A program made the position numbers and the translations under genes. DNA of 41,231 nucleotides from assembly GCA_035315885.1 (NCBI GenBank), contig DATFXM010000195.1, forward strand, positions 1 through 41,231. The letters run 5' to 3'. The stretch comes from DATFXM01 sp035315885. Lineage in GTDB: Bacteria; Acidobacteriota; Blastocatellia; UBA7656. Shown one piece after another: positions 8,976 through 17,243 of the stretch. The number at the start of each line of letters is the position of its first letter. Positions within the stretch are counted from its first letter, which is position 1. Below the pieces are notes generated by a model. It was not told the origin of the DNA. It ran no database searches and was given only the letters and a program-made list of their open reading frames with translations.

Positions 8976-9730
8976 TTCTGATTTTCGGGCTGATCGTTCA
9001 GCACGCTGTTGACTACTTTTACCAGCTCCTCATCGCGCGCGAGACCGAATGCTTTCTTCCAAAGTCCGGTGCGCTCATTTCCTATGATCAAAATGTTGAG
9101 ATGATCCTGTTTGTCGCTTACGAACTGTCCCAGCTTCTTCAGCGCGAACTCGACGTTTTCCTTTTCGCCGGTCATGAAGTACCAGCCCGGTCGCGCATGC
9201 AGTTTCTTTGCGTACTCTTTGAGGCTTGCCGGATCGTCCATCGCCGGATCGACAGTTATTGAAATGATGTTTACGTCTCTGCCCACTCGATCACCGAGCG
9301 CGTCCTGTACCTTCTCCAGATTGCGAGTGAGCGGCAGGCAAACACCCTGGCACGTCGCGAAAAAGGCATTGATGATGACTACTTTGCCGCGCAGCAGATC
9401 GGTATAAAGACGCATCTTCTCGCCGTTCTGATTCACCAGCACGACATCAGTGAAATACTTGAGAGCAGGCGATTCGTCCGACGTCGTTCCATCAACTGCT
9501 CCCCGCTGGACGCCGCTATTGTGACTAATCGATGCTTCAGCATTGGTCGTTGGCCCGACTTCAATCGAGACTTCGGATATCTCGCCCGGCATCTCAGCGA
9601 TGCCGCGATGCAACGAATGTTTTGTTTGTGCCTCGCTGACCACGACCGAGAGCGCCAGCACCACGATGCTCGCGACTAAGAAGCCCTTTCTCATTGCCTG
9701 AATCATGATCGACGATTCGGAGTTACTCAT
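8972..9730 (-). CDS. Sco1/SenC-family copper chaperone
   Basis: A 252-aa protein with an N-terminal signal segment (MRKGFLVASIVVLALSVVVS) and a thioredoxin-like SCO domain. The copper-binding Cys pair is CQGVC near 127, inside NAFFATCQGVC. The partner His is in DHLNILIIGNE near 209. GGGAG lies 5 nt ahead of the ATG. The stop codon overlaps the start of the cytochrome/binding-protein fusion (GTGA), and the beta-propeller gene lies 65 bp upstream. It lacks the CPMH metal domain found in the second Sco protein of the cluster, so the two are not simple duplicates. Role inferred: copper insertion or thiol reduction in the periplasm for the cuproenzyme encoded downstream. Confidence 0.9.
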   Translation of the reverse strand: MSNSESSIMIQAMRKGFLVASIVVLALSVVVSEAQTKHSLHRGIAEMPGEISEVSIEVGPTTNAEASISHNSGVQRGAVDGTTSDESPALKYFTDVVLVNQNGEKMRLYTDLLRGKVVIINAFFATCQGVCLPLTRNLEKVQDALGDRVGRDVNIISITVDPAMDDPASLKEYAKKLHARPGWYFMTGEKENVEFALKKLGQFVSDKQDHLNILIIGNERTGLWKKAFGLARDEELVKVVNSVLNDQPENQK

Positions 9731-9795
9731 TGTGTCTCCCTTGCTGGTTCCCGCAGACGCCCGCTTGATGTCTCGAGTAGCGTTTCAACTTCCGA

Positions 9796-11883
9796 TCACT
9801 GTGCCGCCTCGATCACAACCGGCGACAATTGATTGAACTGCAAACCGAGCGACGCACATCGAAAGAAAACGTAGTAGGCGCCCGGTTGCGGCGGCACAAA
9901 GGCGATCTCATAAACATCATTGCCGATCGCTTTGGCAAGCTGACGCTCCTGCCAGATTCCCGGAGCCAGAAATACCAGAACTTCGACATCCCCCAGTCCG
10001 GTCTTGGCCTTACCCGACGCCGGGTCTATCAACTCGAACCTCAATTTGTAGGTCTTGCCCACTCGCGCGGTCGCAAGCCTGGAGGCTTCGGCGACTCGTG
10101 CAATTGCGTGATTCGAATCGGAGGCGGTCGCGGGTTGAATCTTCAACGCCACCGGAATCTGTTTCGGCAACGCGGGATTATCCGCGACTTCCAAGTCGAA
10201 ACAGCTCACCACGCGCGGCGAATCCAACAGAAAGGCAACGTCGTAATGGCCCGGAGCACCCAGCCGTACCGTAGTCTGGTAAACACCGTGAGTTGTCTCG
10301 AGCAAGCTGTTGTCGAGCACCATCAGCGCTCGGGGATCGCGACGATAGTTGTCGAAGCTGCCCATCGGCGCGCCCATGCCCTCGGTGTAATAGAAGATTG
10401 TTTTGTCGGCGGGATTCGCCACCAACACTGCGCCCTCTTCCGGCGCGGCCACGATTAAGTCGCCCAGCGAGCTTGCTCGAGACGCTTTCGGAGCACGTTG
10501 TCCCGCAGGAAACCAGGTGAGCGCTACTCCCTGACCAACTTTGTCAAGGTCACGCAGCTTTATCATCGCCACGAATTCGCTGCTCGCCGATCGCACGTAC
10601 GCGAATTCCCGCGTGAATCCGATCTGATCCGGTTCCAATCCAATCTTTATCGAATGCAAGAGCCGGTTCGATGACAAGTCCAGGATGTACACTTCGCTGG
10701 TAGTTCGATTCAGCACGAACGCGCAGCGGCCCTCGCTCGGGATTCGAATTCGCCCAAGCCCGGGCCTCGCCCTTACGGTGGTGAGAATCGACAGGCGACC
10801 CGGGTCTACTACCGAGATCGTTCCGTCGCCCTCGTTGGCGACGTAAACCGCCTTGCTCAACGTTGAAAAAGCTATCGACGAAGGCTGCAAGCCCACCTTG
10901 ATGCTCGAGACTACCGCTAGCTTCCGAACATCGATGACCGAGACCGTTTGATTCAGCTTGTTGGTGACAAAAGCGAGACGATCATCTTCAGTGAAAGCGA
11001 TCTCGTGATTCCCCAGACCGGTCTTGATTCTCGCAGCGACTCGCGCTTCGACGGTGTCGATCACTGTCACGCCGCTAACGGTGTCTGAAGCGTCATCGTT
11101 GCCGACCCAGAGGTATCGGCCGTCGTGCTGGAGCGCCACGCGCGATGGTCTTGTTCCAGCATCGATATCCGCGATGACTTTCCACATCTGAGTATCTATC
11201 ACCGCGACCTGGTTTACCTGCGGCATAGATACGTAGAGCCGTTTCTTGTCCGCGCTCATCACCCAGTCTTCTCCCGGACTGCGCAGGTTGATCAGCGTGT
11301 ACAACCGGCTTCCGCCAAAACCGCCAAGCGGGTCCAGAACCGAGATGTTGGGTTCGTTGTTCAACGCCAGAATGAAGTAGACGTTTAGATCGTTTACCGG
11401 ACCCCTGTTGAAGTCCGGTTGGAGAAACGATTGAACCTTCTGGCGACACTCTCTCGGATCCAATGGCAGATTGCTGTCGCGGCGATCGATCCATCCGGCC
11501 GGCTTCAGATTGCTCAGGACTTTACCAGCGTTAACATCTTTGATCTTGAACCGTATAGTTGCATCCGTTCCGGCCAGAAGCTTCTTCTCGTCTTCATCAC
11601 CGGTCGAAAGCGGCTCAATGCTGAATTCAACTGATACACCTTCGCGAGTAATGACCTGAGGCGCGGTCGGACCTTTTGTCGCGGGGCGTGGGCGAGCTTC
11701 GTCTGACTTTCCGGTTTGTGCGTGAGCGATGCCTGACAAGACTCCAATCGTCATGCTTGCAACAATGGCCAGTCTTACGAATGCGCTGCCCGACCAGAGC
11801 GTGCGTCGCGTCCAACCAGACAGAACACCGGACACAGCGCCCGTCACAGCGACGGTGATTGGGGTAAATACATCCATAGCCAT
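9796..11883 (-). CDS. Exported YVTN/cytochrome-d1-like beta-propeller protein
   Basis: About 695 aa. A membrane or signal segment (VRLAIVASMTIGVLSGIAHAQ) lies about 40 residues from the start. An N-terminal domain (about 60-150) resembles YtkA/CopC-type beta-sandwiches. The middle (about 170-430) is a run of roughly 40-residue blades such as KLNQTVSVIDVRKLAVVSSI and EGDGTISVVDPGRLSILTTV, typical of YncE/NirF-like 40-residue repeat propellers. A C-terminal beta-sandwich (about 560-695) follows. It is the first gene of the copper cluster. The start is uncertain: GTG 11898, ATG 11883 and ATG 11877 are in frame and none has a good ribosome site; I use the ATG at 11883. Such propellers often bind metals or heme or scaffold redox enzymes; no specific function can be assigned. 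Confidence 0.75.
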   Translation of the reverse strand: MAMDVFTPITVAVTGAVSGVLSGWTRRTLWSGSAFVRLAIVASMTIGVLSGIAHAQTGKSDEARPRPATKGPTAPQVITREGVSVEFSIEPLSTGDEDEKKLLAGTDATIRFKIKDVNAGKVLSNLKPAGWIDRRDSNLPLDPRECRQKVQSFLQPDFNRGPVNDLNVYFILALNNEPNISVLDPLGGFGGSRLYTLINLRSPGEDWVMSADKKRLYVSMPQVNQVAVIDTQMWKVIADIDAGTRPSRVALQHDGRYLWVGNDDASDTVSGVTVIDTVEARVAARIKTGLGNHEIAFTEDDRLAFVTNKLNQTVSVIDVRKLAVVSSIKVGLQPSSIAFSTLSKAVYVANEGDGTISVVDPGRLSILTTVRARPGLGRIRIPSEGRCAFVLNRTTSEVYILDLSSNRLLHSIKIGLEPDQIGFTREFAYVRSASSEFVAMIKLRDLDKVGQGVALTWFPAGQRAPKASRASSLGDLIVAAPEEGAVLVANPADKTIFYYTEGMGAPMGSFDNYRRDPRALMVLDNSLLETTHGVYQTTVRLGAPGHYDVAFLLDSPRVVSCFDLEVADNPALPKQIPVALKIQPATASDSNHAIARVAEASRLATARVGKTYKLRFELIDPASGKAKTGLGDVEVLVFLAPGIWQERQLAKAIGNDVYEIAFVPPQPGAYYVFFRCASLGLQFNQLSPVVIEAAQ

Positions 11884-11925
11884 CGGTATTTTGAACACGT
11901 GAATCAGAAACTGTGTCTGAAGGAG

Positions 11926-11947
11926 AGAGGCAACAAGTCTTGCCTCT
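11926..11947. promoter_or_regulatory. Perfect inverted repeat upstream of the copper cluster
   Basis: AGAGGCAA-CAAGTC-TTGCCTCT forms a perfect 8-bp stem with a 6-nt loop, about 40 bp upstream of the beta-propeller start and downstream of the phosphatase-fusion stop. No clear U-tract follows on the minus strand, so it could be a weak terminator for the upstream operon or an operator for the copper cluster. Sequence alone does not decide. Confidence 0.35.
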
Positions 11948-12060
11948 AAGCTTTCAGACGGAATTGATTGCGACTTTACTGCAACTCGCCACTAAGAGCT
12001 CAGGTCCTGCCCGAGCAGCAATACGCGTCGAACGGTGGCAGACCCAACGCGCGTACGCAC

Positions 12061-13656
12061 TCAGTACTGTGCTTCGAACCCAAGCTCATTAAACCGCAGG
12101 CTGATGGCCTGCTGAATCTGTCTTGCGCAAGAGACGAACGTGTCCAGGCCTGAGCCGACTGGATCGTCTACGTCTCCTGTGGGGTCGAGGCATTTCGTCT
12201 TCGCCTCGGAAAACGGATACATCTCGATGATGGCACGCCGGTGCGAGTCGGCCATGCAGTAGATCACTTCAGCTTCTTCGACCATTTGAGCAGTCAGGCG
12301 GCGCGTAACGTGGTCGGGAACGGTGAACCCCAGGCGCCGCAGTGCTGTTTGCGCCTCAGCGGTCATCGGCGCTCCGGGCTTGGCAGAGACCCCCGCGCTC
12401 AGCATCTTGATAGTCGGTTCACGTTTGAGCTCAGCCGACAGGTTCAATCGCTTCGCCGCTTCTGAGCGGCCAATCACCTCAGCCATCGCAGAACGGCAAG
12501 TGTTCCCGCTGCAGACAAACAGGAACAGCCGGTCGATACTGCTCTGGTTTCCGGCAGTGGCGCGAGTCGGACGGCCGCCACCTTCGAAGCTCCCCATAGA
12601 TAGCTGAGACAGGAGCTGACTCGAGGCAAGAGCGTCGGTGAGCCTGCGCCACACACGGATGTGATGCAGAGGCGATAGCAATCCGAGAGCGATCACAATC
12701 AGCCCCGCACCGGCGAGCTGAGCGGAGCTCGGAGGCGCCTGCCCATAGATCAGCGTGAGCAACCACGACGCTACGATTCCCGACAACATACTCGAGCCGC
12801 AATGCATGGGTATGCAAAAAGTATTTTCACGACGGTCGAGGAATATTAGTGTCGTGCAAACGCATAGCGCAGCGTAGAAGACACCTACAAACAGTACCGG
12901 CACAACGGCGTCGCTGGCGAGCATGAGGGTGAATCCCCTCCGAAATCCCGTCAGGATCTCGCCGCTTCCAATCATCGCAAGTACTCCGAGCACCAAAAGC
13001 AAAACCGGCGTCGCTACGATTTGCTCCTCGACAAAGTACCGCATCGTTATGTTCCGGTCATCACTCTTGGCGATGCGCGTCATTATTCGAAATCTGAAGA
13101 AGTACCCGGTGAGGTAGGCCAGAATCACAAAGACCGACAATGTAGTGAGCCGGTAATTCGAAACGTCAGCGAGCGCGACAATCAAAGCAAGAAGGCTGAT
13201 TGTCATCGCCGCCCACGAGAACCATCTGACTCTGCGCTTGAGCGAGTAATCAACTATGGGACCGATGATCAAGGTGCCGCCACGCAACAGCACAAGCACA
13301 AGGACTATTGAGATTCCTTCGAAGGAAAACGCCAGCGTAGTAGTGCCGATGATCGTTGCGATGCACAGTCCCGACAAAAAGGTCAATCGACTCGGAAATG
13401 GGATACTGACGCCGAAGAATCTTCGACGACCTGCGTATTTCCACCATCCAGCGGCGGATATGATGAGGAACATAGTGATCACCGTGGCGAACACCGAAGC
13501 AGGGAGTAGCTCCGGACCCGGCACGGATCTTCTGTCGCTTGAAAGCAGTCCATTCGAGACTGCCTTTGTCAGAGCGCTGTATGGCGTATAAAAGACGAAA
13601 TACCCGAACCCAAGAACCCATATGCCGAGACTGAACTTTCGACCCTCACCCTTCAT
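12061..13656 (-). CDS. Multi-TM transporter-like domain fused to low-molecular-weight protein tyrosine phosphatase
   Basis: A 531-aa protein. Residues about 10-335 contain roughly ten hydrophobic segments with a drug/metabolite-transporter-like look (YFVFYTPYSALTKAV, VLVLLRGGTLIIGPIVDYSL). A soluble linker of about 45 residues leads to a C-terminal LMW-PTP domain. Its P-loop is VCSGNTCRS near 382 (C-x5-R with the family's N), and the general-acid Asp lies in DPTGDVDDP near the C terminus. The ATG at 13656 has AGAGGA 6-7 nt upstream. Canonical LMW-PTPs are stand-alone (about 150 aa) and often regulate tyrosine kinases in polysaccharide export; the same fold is used by thioredoxin-type arsenate reductases. 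The fusion places a phosphatase on the cytoplasmic face of a membrane carrier. It is last in a likely operon with the flavoprotein (42-bp gap) and aroDE-like gene. Confidence 0.82.
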   Translation of the reverse strand: MKGEGRKFSLGIWVLGFGYFVFYTPYSALTKAVSNGLLSSDRRSVPGPELLPASVFATVITMFLIISAAGWWKYAGRRRFFGVSIPFPSRLTFLSGLCIATIIGTTTLAFSFEGISIVLVLVLLRGGTLIIGPIVDYSLKRRVRWFSWAAMTISLLALIVALADVSNYRLTTLSVFVILAYLTGYFFRFRIMTRIAKSDDRNITMRYFVEEQIVATPVLLLVLGVLAMIGSGEILTGFRRGFTLMLASDAVVPVLFVGVFYAALCVCTTLIFLDRRENTFCIPMHCGSSMLSGIVASWLLTLIYGQAPPSSAQLAGAGLIVIALGLLSPLHHIRVWRRLTDALASSQLLSQLSMGSFEGGGRPTRATAGNQSSIDRLFLFVCSGNTCRSAMAEVIGRSEAAKRLNLSAELKREPTIKMLSAGVSAKPGAPMTAEAQTALRRLGFTVPDHVTRRLTAQMVEEAEVIYCMADSHRRAIIEMYPFSEAKTKCLDPTGDVDDPVGSGLDTFVSCARQIQQAISLRFNELGFEAQY

Positions 13657-13698
13657 CGATGTTCCTCTGCGGTTTACGAGAGAGATTTTGTAGTTCGG

Positions 13699-14904
13699 TT
13701 ATGGCTTGTAAAACGACCGGTCGTGAGGCTGACCAAGAACTTCCTTGCCGATCGTGGCCAGAATATGATCGTCGTTGTCGTGACGCACATAAAATGAGAG
13801 GTCACGATAAACGCGCTCGAGGACACTTGGCCGATTGAGACAACGAGCTCCGCACGCTCGGATGCAGTGCCTGACGGTGCTCTCCGCCAAGTGCTCGATC
13901 ACGTGGCGAGCGCGGCTTCCGGCAACCTGCGCCTCTTCGTGCCGGTTTGACTCCCACAATCTGGCCACGTGCCTCAGCCACAAGTGAGCAGTCTCCACGC
14001 TTATCGACATCTCGCCAATGTGATGAAGCACGTAAGGATCGCCGGCCTTCTTTTGAGAAGTAACGTATTCTATGGCGAAGTCGTACGCGGCTTCGGCGGC
14101 GCCCAGAAATGTAGCGGCGTAGTGAGGAATAAAACACGTCTGCCAGGACTCGCGCATGTACTGTCCCGGATAACCTATCATCTGCGCTTCAGGTATAAAC
14201 GTCCGGTCAAAACGTACGAGATGACTGACCGTAGCTCGCATGCCGATCGGGTCCCACCACGAACCGTCGATCTGGAGCGAAGGGTCGGTTAGATCGCACG
14301 CAAGAAGAATCTGATCTTCGGGAGCACCGGTCGCATGTCGAATTCCACCCGGTCCAGCCATGTTCACGAGCAGGATTGCCCACTGAGCTCCACTGGCGCT
14401 CGTTGAGAACACTTTGGTGCCGTCGACTACGTACCCATCGCTCACTCTCTTAACGTAAGTGCCAAACCGAACCGTTTCACCCGGAGCGCGAGCTTGCGGC
14501 TCACCGCTCCAGGCCACCCACTTGTGACCCTTGCGCACTACGTCGCCGAACCAACGATCCTTCTGATGATCCGCGGCCATTCCGTCTATCAGAACAAGCG
14601 AATTGACATGCCCTTCCCAGCAGCGCGCGAGCGAAAGGTCGGCCTTTGCCATCTCTTTGGTCATCATCCAAAGAGTGAACACGTCACCTTTGTACGGGCC
14701 GAGCCCCAGGCCGCCATGTTCGACAGGCACCGCTGCGGCATGCAGACCCTCTTTAAAGAGGTCGTCGAAGTCTTCCTCGGGAAAAACCGCCTCCCGATCG
14801 TATCGCACCGCCCGATCCGTGAATTTATCGTGCGCTAGTGCCTTGACTCGATCGATCAGGTCCTTCTTATCCCGCTCGAGATCCAATTCTTTGTAAAAGT
14901 CCAT
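13699..14904 (-). CDS. Acyl-CoA dehydrogenase-fold flavoprotein
   Basis: A 401-aa protein with all three acyl-CoA-dehydrogenase domains: N-terminal helical (1-120, EHGGLGLGPYKGD), middle beta (about 125-230, with WVAWSGEP and a VDGTKVFSTSASGA segment before the flavin site), and C-terminal helical (about 240-400, AAFLGAAEAAYDFAIEYV-like helix). The C-terminal stretch around ACGARCLNRPSVLERVYRDL resembles the DszC/HpaH-like type-2 C-terminal domain more than classical dehydrogenases, and I cannot place a catalytic Glu. It may therefore be a flavin-dependent monooxygenase or a dehydrogenase of unknown substrate. The ribosome site is weak (GGTAGG). It sits 70 bp after the aroDE-like gene and 42 bp before the transporter-phosphatase fusion, same strand. 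Confidence 0.78.
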   Translation of the reverse strand: MDFYKELDLERDKKDLIDRVKALAHDKFTDRAVRYDREAVFPEEDFDDLFKEGLHAAAVPVEHGGLGLGPYKGDVFTLWMMTKEMAKADLSLARCWEGHVNSLVLIDGMAADHQKDRWFGDVVRKGHKWVAWSGEPQARAPGETVRFGTYVKRVSDGYVVDGTKVFSTSASGAQWAILLVNMAGPGGIRHATGAPEDQILLACDLTDPSLQIDGSWWDPIGMRATVSHLVRFDRTFIPEAQMIGYPGQYMRESWQTCFIPHYAATFLGAAEAAYDFAIEYVTSQKKAGDPYVLHHIGEMSISVETAHLWLRHVARLWESNRHEEAQVAGSRARHVIEHLAESTVRHCIRACGARCLNRPSVLERVYRDLSFYVRHDNDDHILATIGKEVLGQPHDRSFYKP

Positions 14905-14974
14905 CGTCTGCCTACCCGGATCGCTGATGTCATCGACCTGATAACGGCTTTAGCCGCCGCTCGAAATAAGCCTC

Positions 14975-16507
14975 TCAACCGATCGAGGCATTTACCGAGA
15001 GCGTATTCGAGCCCTGAGGATTCATTCCGAGAATCTTCAATGCCAGATCGACGGGCATTTCATGCCCGGTCATCAGCTTGAACTGGCGACGCACTTGAAT
15101 GAACAGAACCTCTCGACCGTCGATTGCAGTCCTACCCAGCGCGAGGACTTTGGCCACCAAGGATGTCGTCTTGGCTCCATATACAAGATCTACAATCACC
15201 GCATCATTGCTCAGACCTTTGAGCTTGAACGGCAAGTCGCCGTTATCCCGGCCGAGCGGCGTCGCGTTGACGATCACCGAAAAGCCTTCGACTGAGAACT
15301 CCGACAGAGGCACAAACGGCAGGCCGAGCAACTCGATCGCGCGAAGCCCGCGCTCGAGTCCTCTATTCACAAGGGTCACCTCGGCGCCGGCCTGATCGAA
15401 TGCTGCGGCTATGGGCCTGCCGGATCCGCCGCAACCCACGACCGCCACGCGTTTGCCTCCCAGATCGATGCCGCGTCGCCGAATCGCCTCGACAACACCT
15501 TCGGGGTCTGTGGTGTCGGCCTTCCAAGTCCCATTGTTGCGGACGAAGATGTTTGTCGAACCAGCTCTTCGAACCATGCTGCTAGTCGCCGATGCTGCGC
15601 TGAGCGCTACCTCTTTGTGCGGAGAAACGACGGTGAATCCCTTCATAAGGATGCCGAGCGATTCCAAGGTCCCTTCTTCAACTACATCGCGCCAAAAGTC
15701 GCTGAAAGACTCGGCGTGAAAAGGCAGGAACATCGCTGGATAGCCGAGCGCCCGGTAAGCCGCGTTGTGCAACCTCGGAGAGAGCGAATGCTGCACCGGG
15801 TCTCCTACGATCCCATAGATCTCTTTCAGAGGCATCAACTTTGGAAGATGATAATCCTCGATTAATTGCACGACGGTGGGTTCCCCGGGCGCGACTTGCT
15901 GCCGCCCGAGCGTCCCGAAAATCATCGGCGATCCAAGATAAAGTGCGACAAATCGGCTCCAGAAACTCGCCTTTCCTGTCGTATAGGCAATGACGTCTCG
16001 TCTGCCCGCGGCGTTCAACGCCTTCAACAATGATAATGCCGCGATTTCATCACCCGCCTGCTCTCCCATCGGCACCAGCTTGTACATGCGAGCGCCAACT
16101 GAGGAGAATCTGTCGAGCCGGCGCTGCAACGCCGAACAGGAGGTCGCTGGTCCCTGCCAGGAAATCAATCTCTTATTCGGGGGAATAGCTTCGAGCAACT
16201 CGGGGGCGAGATCGCGCTCGCCTTCCAGCTCGATGCAATCGTAATGTTTAGCATTTTGCAGAAGGCGTTTGCATCGCTCTCTTGGCGAGCCTCGGAATAC
16301 TCCCCCTTCGATCTCGCTTCGTAATGTATAAACCAAGTTTCCAGAAAACTGCTCACGCAAGCGCTCTGGGTCGAGATCTCCAACGAGGTCGGCGCGAACG
16401 TTTAGCCATTTGACCGCATCAGGAATCGGATCGAGCTCCGCCGGTCCAGCAGGCGATCCAACGGCAGACAGATTCACGAGCGTACCGACTATTGTGGCTT
16501 CAGTCAT
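14975..16507 (-). CDS. aroDE: Bifunctional type-I 3-dehydroquinate dehydratase / shikimate dehydrogenase (AroDE-like)
   Basis: A 510-aa fusion. The N-terminal half (1-225) has the type-I dehydroquinase frame: TLRSEIEGG, a YKLV lysine near 143, and SFWSRFVALYLGSP. However, the Glu of the usual E-x-R motif is Asn (NVRAD, near 35) and the catalytic His is Gln (ISWQG, near 116); both were checked at codon level (AAC, CAG). The C-terminal half is shikimate dehydrogenase: GDPVQHSLSPRLHN near 236, catalytic Lys in SPHKE near 296, substrate Asp in TTDPEG, nucleotide loop GCGGSGRP near 359, and C-terminal helix. These are steps three and four of the shikimate pathway, in the cytoplasm. The fusion order matches plant and some bacterial AroDE proteins. 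The dehydratase half may be impaired or altered. It is first in a three-gene minus-strand set. Confidence 0.88.
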   Translation of the reverse strand: MTEATIVGTLVNLSAVGSPAGPAELDPIPDAVKWLNVRADLVGDLDPERLREQFSGNLVYTLRSEIEGGVFRGSPRERCKRLLQNAKHYDCIELEGERDLAPELLEAIPPNKRLISWQGPATSCSALQRRLDRFSSVGARMYKLVPMGEQAGDEIAALSLLKALNAAGRRDVIAYTTGKASFWSRFVALYLGSPMIFGTLGRQQVAPGEPTVVQLIEDYHLPKLMPLKEIYGIVGDPVQHSLSPRLHNAAYRALGYPAMFLPFHAESFSDFWRDVVEEGTLESLGILMKGFTVVSPHKEVALSAASATSSMVRRAGSTNIFVRNNGTWKADTTDPEGVVEAIRRRGIDLGGKRVAVVGCGGSGRPIAAAFDQAGAEVTLVNRGLERGLRAIELLGLPFVPLSEFSVEGFSVIVNATPLGRDNGDLPFKLKGLSNDAVIVDLVYGAKTTSLVAKVLALGRTAIDGREVLFIQVRRQFKLMTGHEMPVDLALKILGMNPQGSNTLSVNASIG

Positions 16508-17243
16508 AAGCCTGTTCTGGTTTCCTGTGAGGAGAGAACCTCAAACCGAAAGATAGGTGAACAATGCATCACAAGGGCTGCAAGGATCCTATGTGACCTT
16601 GCGATTATTCCCCTGTGTTAACGGACAAACGCGCCTCGGGACTCACGAGGGTACGACTTTTAAAGAGGATACGACCTTCAGCAACATGAATTCCTTGCAA
16701 GAATGCACCGGTTCTTCAGAAGTGTCAAACACAAAGCATTCAACCGATGAAAAAAATGATTCCGGCGTGCCCTCGTCCGGCTCGCCGCGAAGTCTACGTA
16801 ATTTCTCTTACAAGCCAATACTATGGAGCGCTGGCGGGCGAGCGGGTGCGCGACTCGCGATTTAGCAGGAGGAGCCTGTTTATAGAAACTACAAGCGAAA
16901 GATACATGCCCTCCGCCAGGAGGGCTCTGTTCGCCTGGATTCCATTGTCGTGTGTTGCAGAATCAAAAAAGAGCCCTCCTGACGGAGGGCAACATTCTGA
17001 CTCCAATCGCGCGTTCGGTCTCACTCAATTGCCCATGACTTTTCCCGACAGACGCCGGTAGGAGGGCGCTCGTTGTTTTCATTCGATGTGTAGAACCGAG
17101 GGTCGAAGGCTACCTTGTTGGAAAAAGGAAATCGCGGTCTCAGAAACTGATCGATAACTGATCAGACCAACGTCGCGCAGCTTGTCGATTGCGCGGACTT
17201 ACGCAAACCCGTTCCACTGCCCACTGCATACTGCCTACTGTTT
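16508..17243. other. 735-bp intergenic region with REP pair; no gene supported
   Basis: Short open frames exist but none has a ribosome site plus protein-like composition. The centre holds two REP palindromes (listed separately). Near 17217-17240 there is a short heptanucleotide run of the ACTGCCT type. The region separates the aroDE-like operon from the convergently placed end of the esterase gene. Confidence 0.5.
16871..16990. repeat. Two inverted REP palindromes, same family as the arrays at 40.2-41.2 kb
   Basis: Core GCCCTCC-N4-GGAGGGC occurs at about 16908-16925 and, inverted, at 16972-16990 with roughly 45 bp between. The left copy keeps the flank TTTATAGAAACTAC and a diverged GCGAAAGATACATG spacer, the same text (reverse strand) as the 51-bp unit at 41.1-41.2 kb. 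The head-to-head pair resembles a BIME-type element and may be non-autonomously mobilised by the Y1 transposase family. Confidence 0.75.

Noticed and set aside
13710..13730. CGACCGGTCG as another TetR-type operator
   Set aside because: It lies in the 3' end of the flavoprotein coding region, has shorter arms, and no promoter is adjacent.
16557..16865. A 102-codon plus-strand frame as a gene
   Set aside because: No ribosome site, no recognisable composition or domain, and it sits in a REP-containing gap.
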